Assembly (NCBI GenBank): GCA_012959845.1
Contig: DUCL01000044.1
Coordinates: 389 to 6,516 of the forward strand
DNA: 6,128 nt
Direction of reading: 5' to 3'
From: Candidatus Poseidoniales archaeon
Lineage (GTDB): Archaea; Thermoplasmatota; Poseidoniia; Poseidoniales; Poseidoniaceae
The position numbers and the translations under genes are program-made. This document shows positions 4,873 to 6,128 of the stretch, piece after piece; position 1 is the stretch's first letter; each line of letters begins with the position of its first letter. Below the pieces are notes generated by a model. That model was not told where the DNA came from, did no database searches, and worked only from the letters and a program-made list of their open reading frames with translations.

Positions 4873-6128
4873 ATGGAACAAGGCGACTTACCTGTTATTC
4901 ACGGCGCTGAATGGCGTCCAAAACAACCTCTCGAATTTACTCAACAACTTCCTGCAGATGCCGCAAGACAAGAGGTTCTTCGCTTTGTAACACAACGTCA
5001 TGACGGCCATCTTTTCCTAGTTGCAACCGTTTGGGATCATATCATTGGAAATGAGCCAAAGCAATTCGAAGGCCCCTCATGGGACAGTTTTAGTAATCGT
5101 TTGTTAGAGGCATTGGAACGAGAAATGAAAGCACAAGTCAATGCAAAAATGGAAGGTCAAAATGACCTTGAAGTTATTCCAAGAAGAACCTTAGATGAAT
5201 TTTTGGACAGACGAAACACGCATTTCATCATAGATATGCGCTTGACCTTAAGGCGCTTGGCACATTATATGTCTGTAACTATAGAACAGCGTCTTGAGTG
5301 GCAACGTCTTATGGAAAGAACCCGATATTTGGATGGTCAGTTAAAGGATATTTTCAGCGAAGGAATAGAAACTCCTGATGGAAGTAAATTCGGTGGAAAG
5401 GGCTTCCGTTCTACATGGCAAGAAGGGGTTGTTGCAGTTGCTACTGCCCTTAATCGCCAAATTGATGCACCGCGTGACGCAACTCCTGGAAATGGTTACG
5501 ATGGAGATTTAGTTGCTCCGATGATTAGAGATATGGGTCTTGGATTAGCAATGGGAGATACGCCCCTAGATGTTATGGCGGCAAATGTTGGAAAAGCAGG
5601 CTCTAATCAAAATGGTGGCTGGGAAAATGCAGGTGGAAGAGACTTGCACATTGGTGCATGGCATGTAGGTGTTTTACCCCCTACTGCCCCATTGCCTATT
5701 GCTAGCGTTACCATGACTGGATTAGCATTTGCTGCGTGGAGGCAGAATCTGCAACGCTTCCATATTGCTTGTATCGGCGAAGGCGCTTCATCATCGGGAG
5801 AATATTGGGAGGCATTGAACTTGGCAGGTGCCAGAGGACTACCAATTTGCTACATATTGCAAAATAACCAAATCGCTTTGGACACACCTCCAGCAAAGCA
5901 ATCTGGAGTTGAAGTTTGGGCTGATAAAGCAGTTGCCATGGGATTCCCATCTTGGACAATCGATGGCTCTGACCCAGCCGCTTGGCACGCAAGTACTGCC
6001 TGTGCGCGTGAATTCACATTAGAGGGCGGTGGACCTACGATGATACATGTTGAAACAATGCGTGGTTGCGGTCATGCTCATCATCATGATGATCTATATT
6101 TGGGAAGTGAGACAGGAACTCCACCTGG
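4873..6128 (+). CDS. 2-oxoacid dehydrogenase E1, alpha part, thiamine-diphosphate-dependent (3' end outside window)
   Basis: E1 decarboxylates a 2-oxoacid (pyruvate or a branched-chain 2-oxoacid) with thiamine diphosphate and passes the acyl group to lipoyl-E2. The frame runs from ATG 4873 through 418 complete codons and off the right edge. An in-frame TGA at 4861 makes this ATG the first possible ATG start. The E1-alpha core begins near residue 138 (EQRLEWQRLMERTRYLDGQ) and continues with the WQEG helix (182-185), IRDMG (218-222, equivalent of the YR motif), and the diphosphate site GEG (302-304) with NN at 331-332, the GDG-x26-NN pattern. GEG instead of GDG is also found in mammalian branched-chain E1 alpha. 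The phosphorylation-loop equivalent is GHAHHHDD (400-407). The first ~135 residues are a charged, helix-rich extension that usual E1 alpha chains (330-400 residues) lack; I recognise no domain in it. Whether an E1 beta part is fused behind or encoded next cannot be seen. Substrate is undecided between pyruvate and branched-chain 2-oxoacids. Confidence 0.88.
   Translation, partial: MEQGDLPVIHGAEWRPKQPLEFTQQLPADAARQEVLRFVTQRHDGHLFLVATVWDHIIGNEPKQFEGPSWDSFSNRLLEALEREMKAQVNAKMEGQNDLEVIPRRTLDEFLDRRNTHFIIDMRLTLRRLAHYMSVTIEQRLEWQRLMERTRYLDGQLKDIFSEGIETPDGSKFGGKGFRSTWQEGVVAVATALNRQIDAPRDATPGNGYDGDLVAPMIRDMGLGLAMGDTPLDVMAANVGKAGSNQNGGWENAGGRDLHIGAWHVGVLPPTAPLPIASVTMTGLAFAAWRQNLQRFHIACIGEGASSSGEYWEALNLAGARGLPICYILQNNQIALDTPPAKQSGVEVWADKAVAMGFPSWTIDGSDPAAWHASTACAREFTLEGGGPTMIHVETMRGCGHAHHHDDLYLGSETGTPP

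Noticed and set aside
4754..4990. A 78-codon plus-strand frame (from a non-ATG-favoured start) spanning the divergent region
   Set aside because: It overlaps the start of the minus-strand small gene and about 115 bases of the E1 gene in another frame. It has no SD site and its product has no family-like pattern.

Overview
The window looks like a prokaryotic chromosome of moderate to low GC with densely packed genes, good Shine-Dalgarno (SD) sites and no introns, mobile elements, CRISPR arrays or RNA genes that I can see. The mix of genes (a rhodanese-fused E1-like sulfur-transfer enzyme, a stand-alone receiver protein without an output domain, and a 2-oxoacid dehydrogenase E1 of an aerobic heterotroph) reminds me of marine planktonic Euryarchaeota (Marine Group II / Poseidoniales). 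That placement is an inference from gene style, roughly 50-60% sure; a bacterium is not excluded.

Left part (1-2119, all +): the 3' half of a thioredoxin reductase gene cut by the window edge, then a MoeB/ThiF/MoeZ-type adenylyltransferase with a C-terminal rhodanese domain, then a small single-domain rhodanese starting 12 bases later. Together they look like a sulfur-handling cluster: ATP-dependent activation of a ubiquitin-like sulfur carrier, persulfide supply by rhodanese cysteines, and NADPH-driven disulfide reduction nearby. The two rhodanese domains resemble each other and may be a tandem duplication.

Middle (2120-4588, all +): a 103-base spacer holding a perfect 7-bp inverted repeat just before a strong SD site, then a two-gene unit. 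Its first gene encodes a receiver-like protein in which the phosphoacceptor Asp is replaced by Glu, followed by a long, very acidic, unrecognised helical tail. Its second gene encodes a 12-helix MFS transporter with drug/H+ antiporter motifs. The two overlap by GTGA, so their translation is probably coupled.

Right part (4589-6128): a previously easy-to-miss 54-codon gene on the minus strand (4601-4765) for a small single-span membrane protein lies convergent to the transporter gene. A 107-base divergent promoter region follows, with a 13-bp palindrome. Then comes a long + gene (4873 to beyond the right edge) for the alpha part of a thiamine-diphosphate-dependent 2-oxoacid dehydrogenase E1. 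It is of the branched-chain/pyruvate type, with an unusually long N-terminal extension and a histidine-rich active-site loop. It is open at the right edge, so a fused or adjacent E1 beta part cannot be judged.
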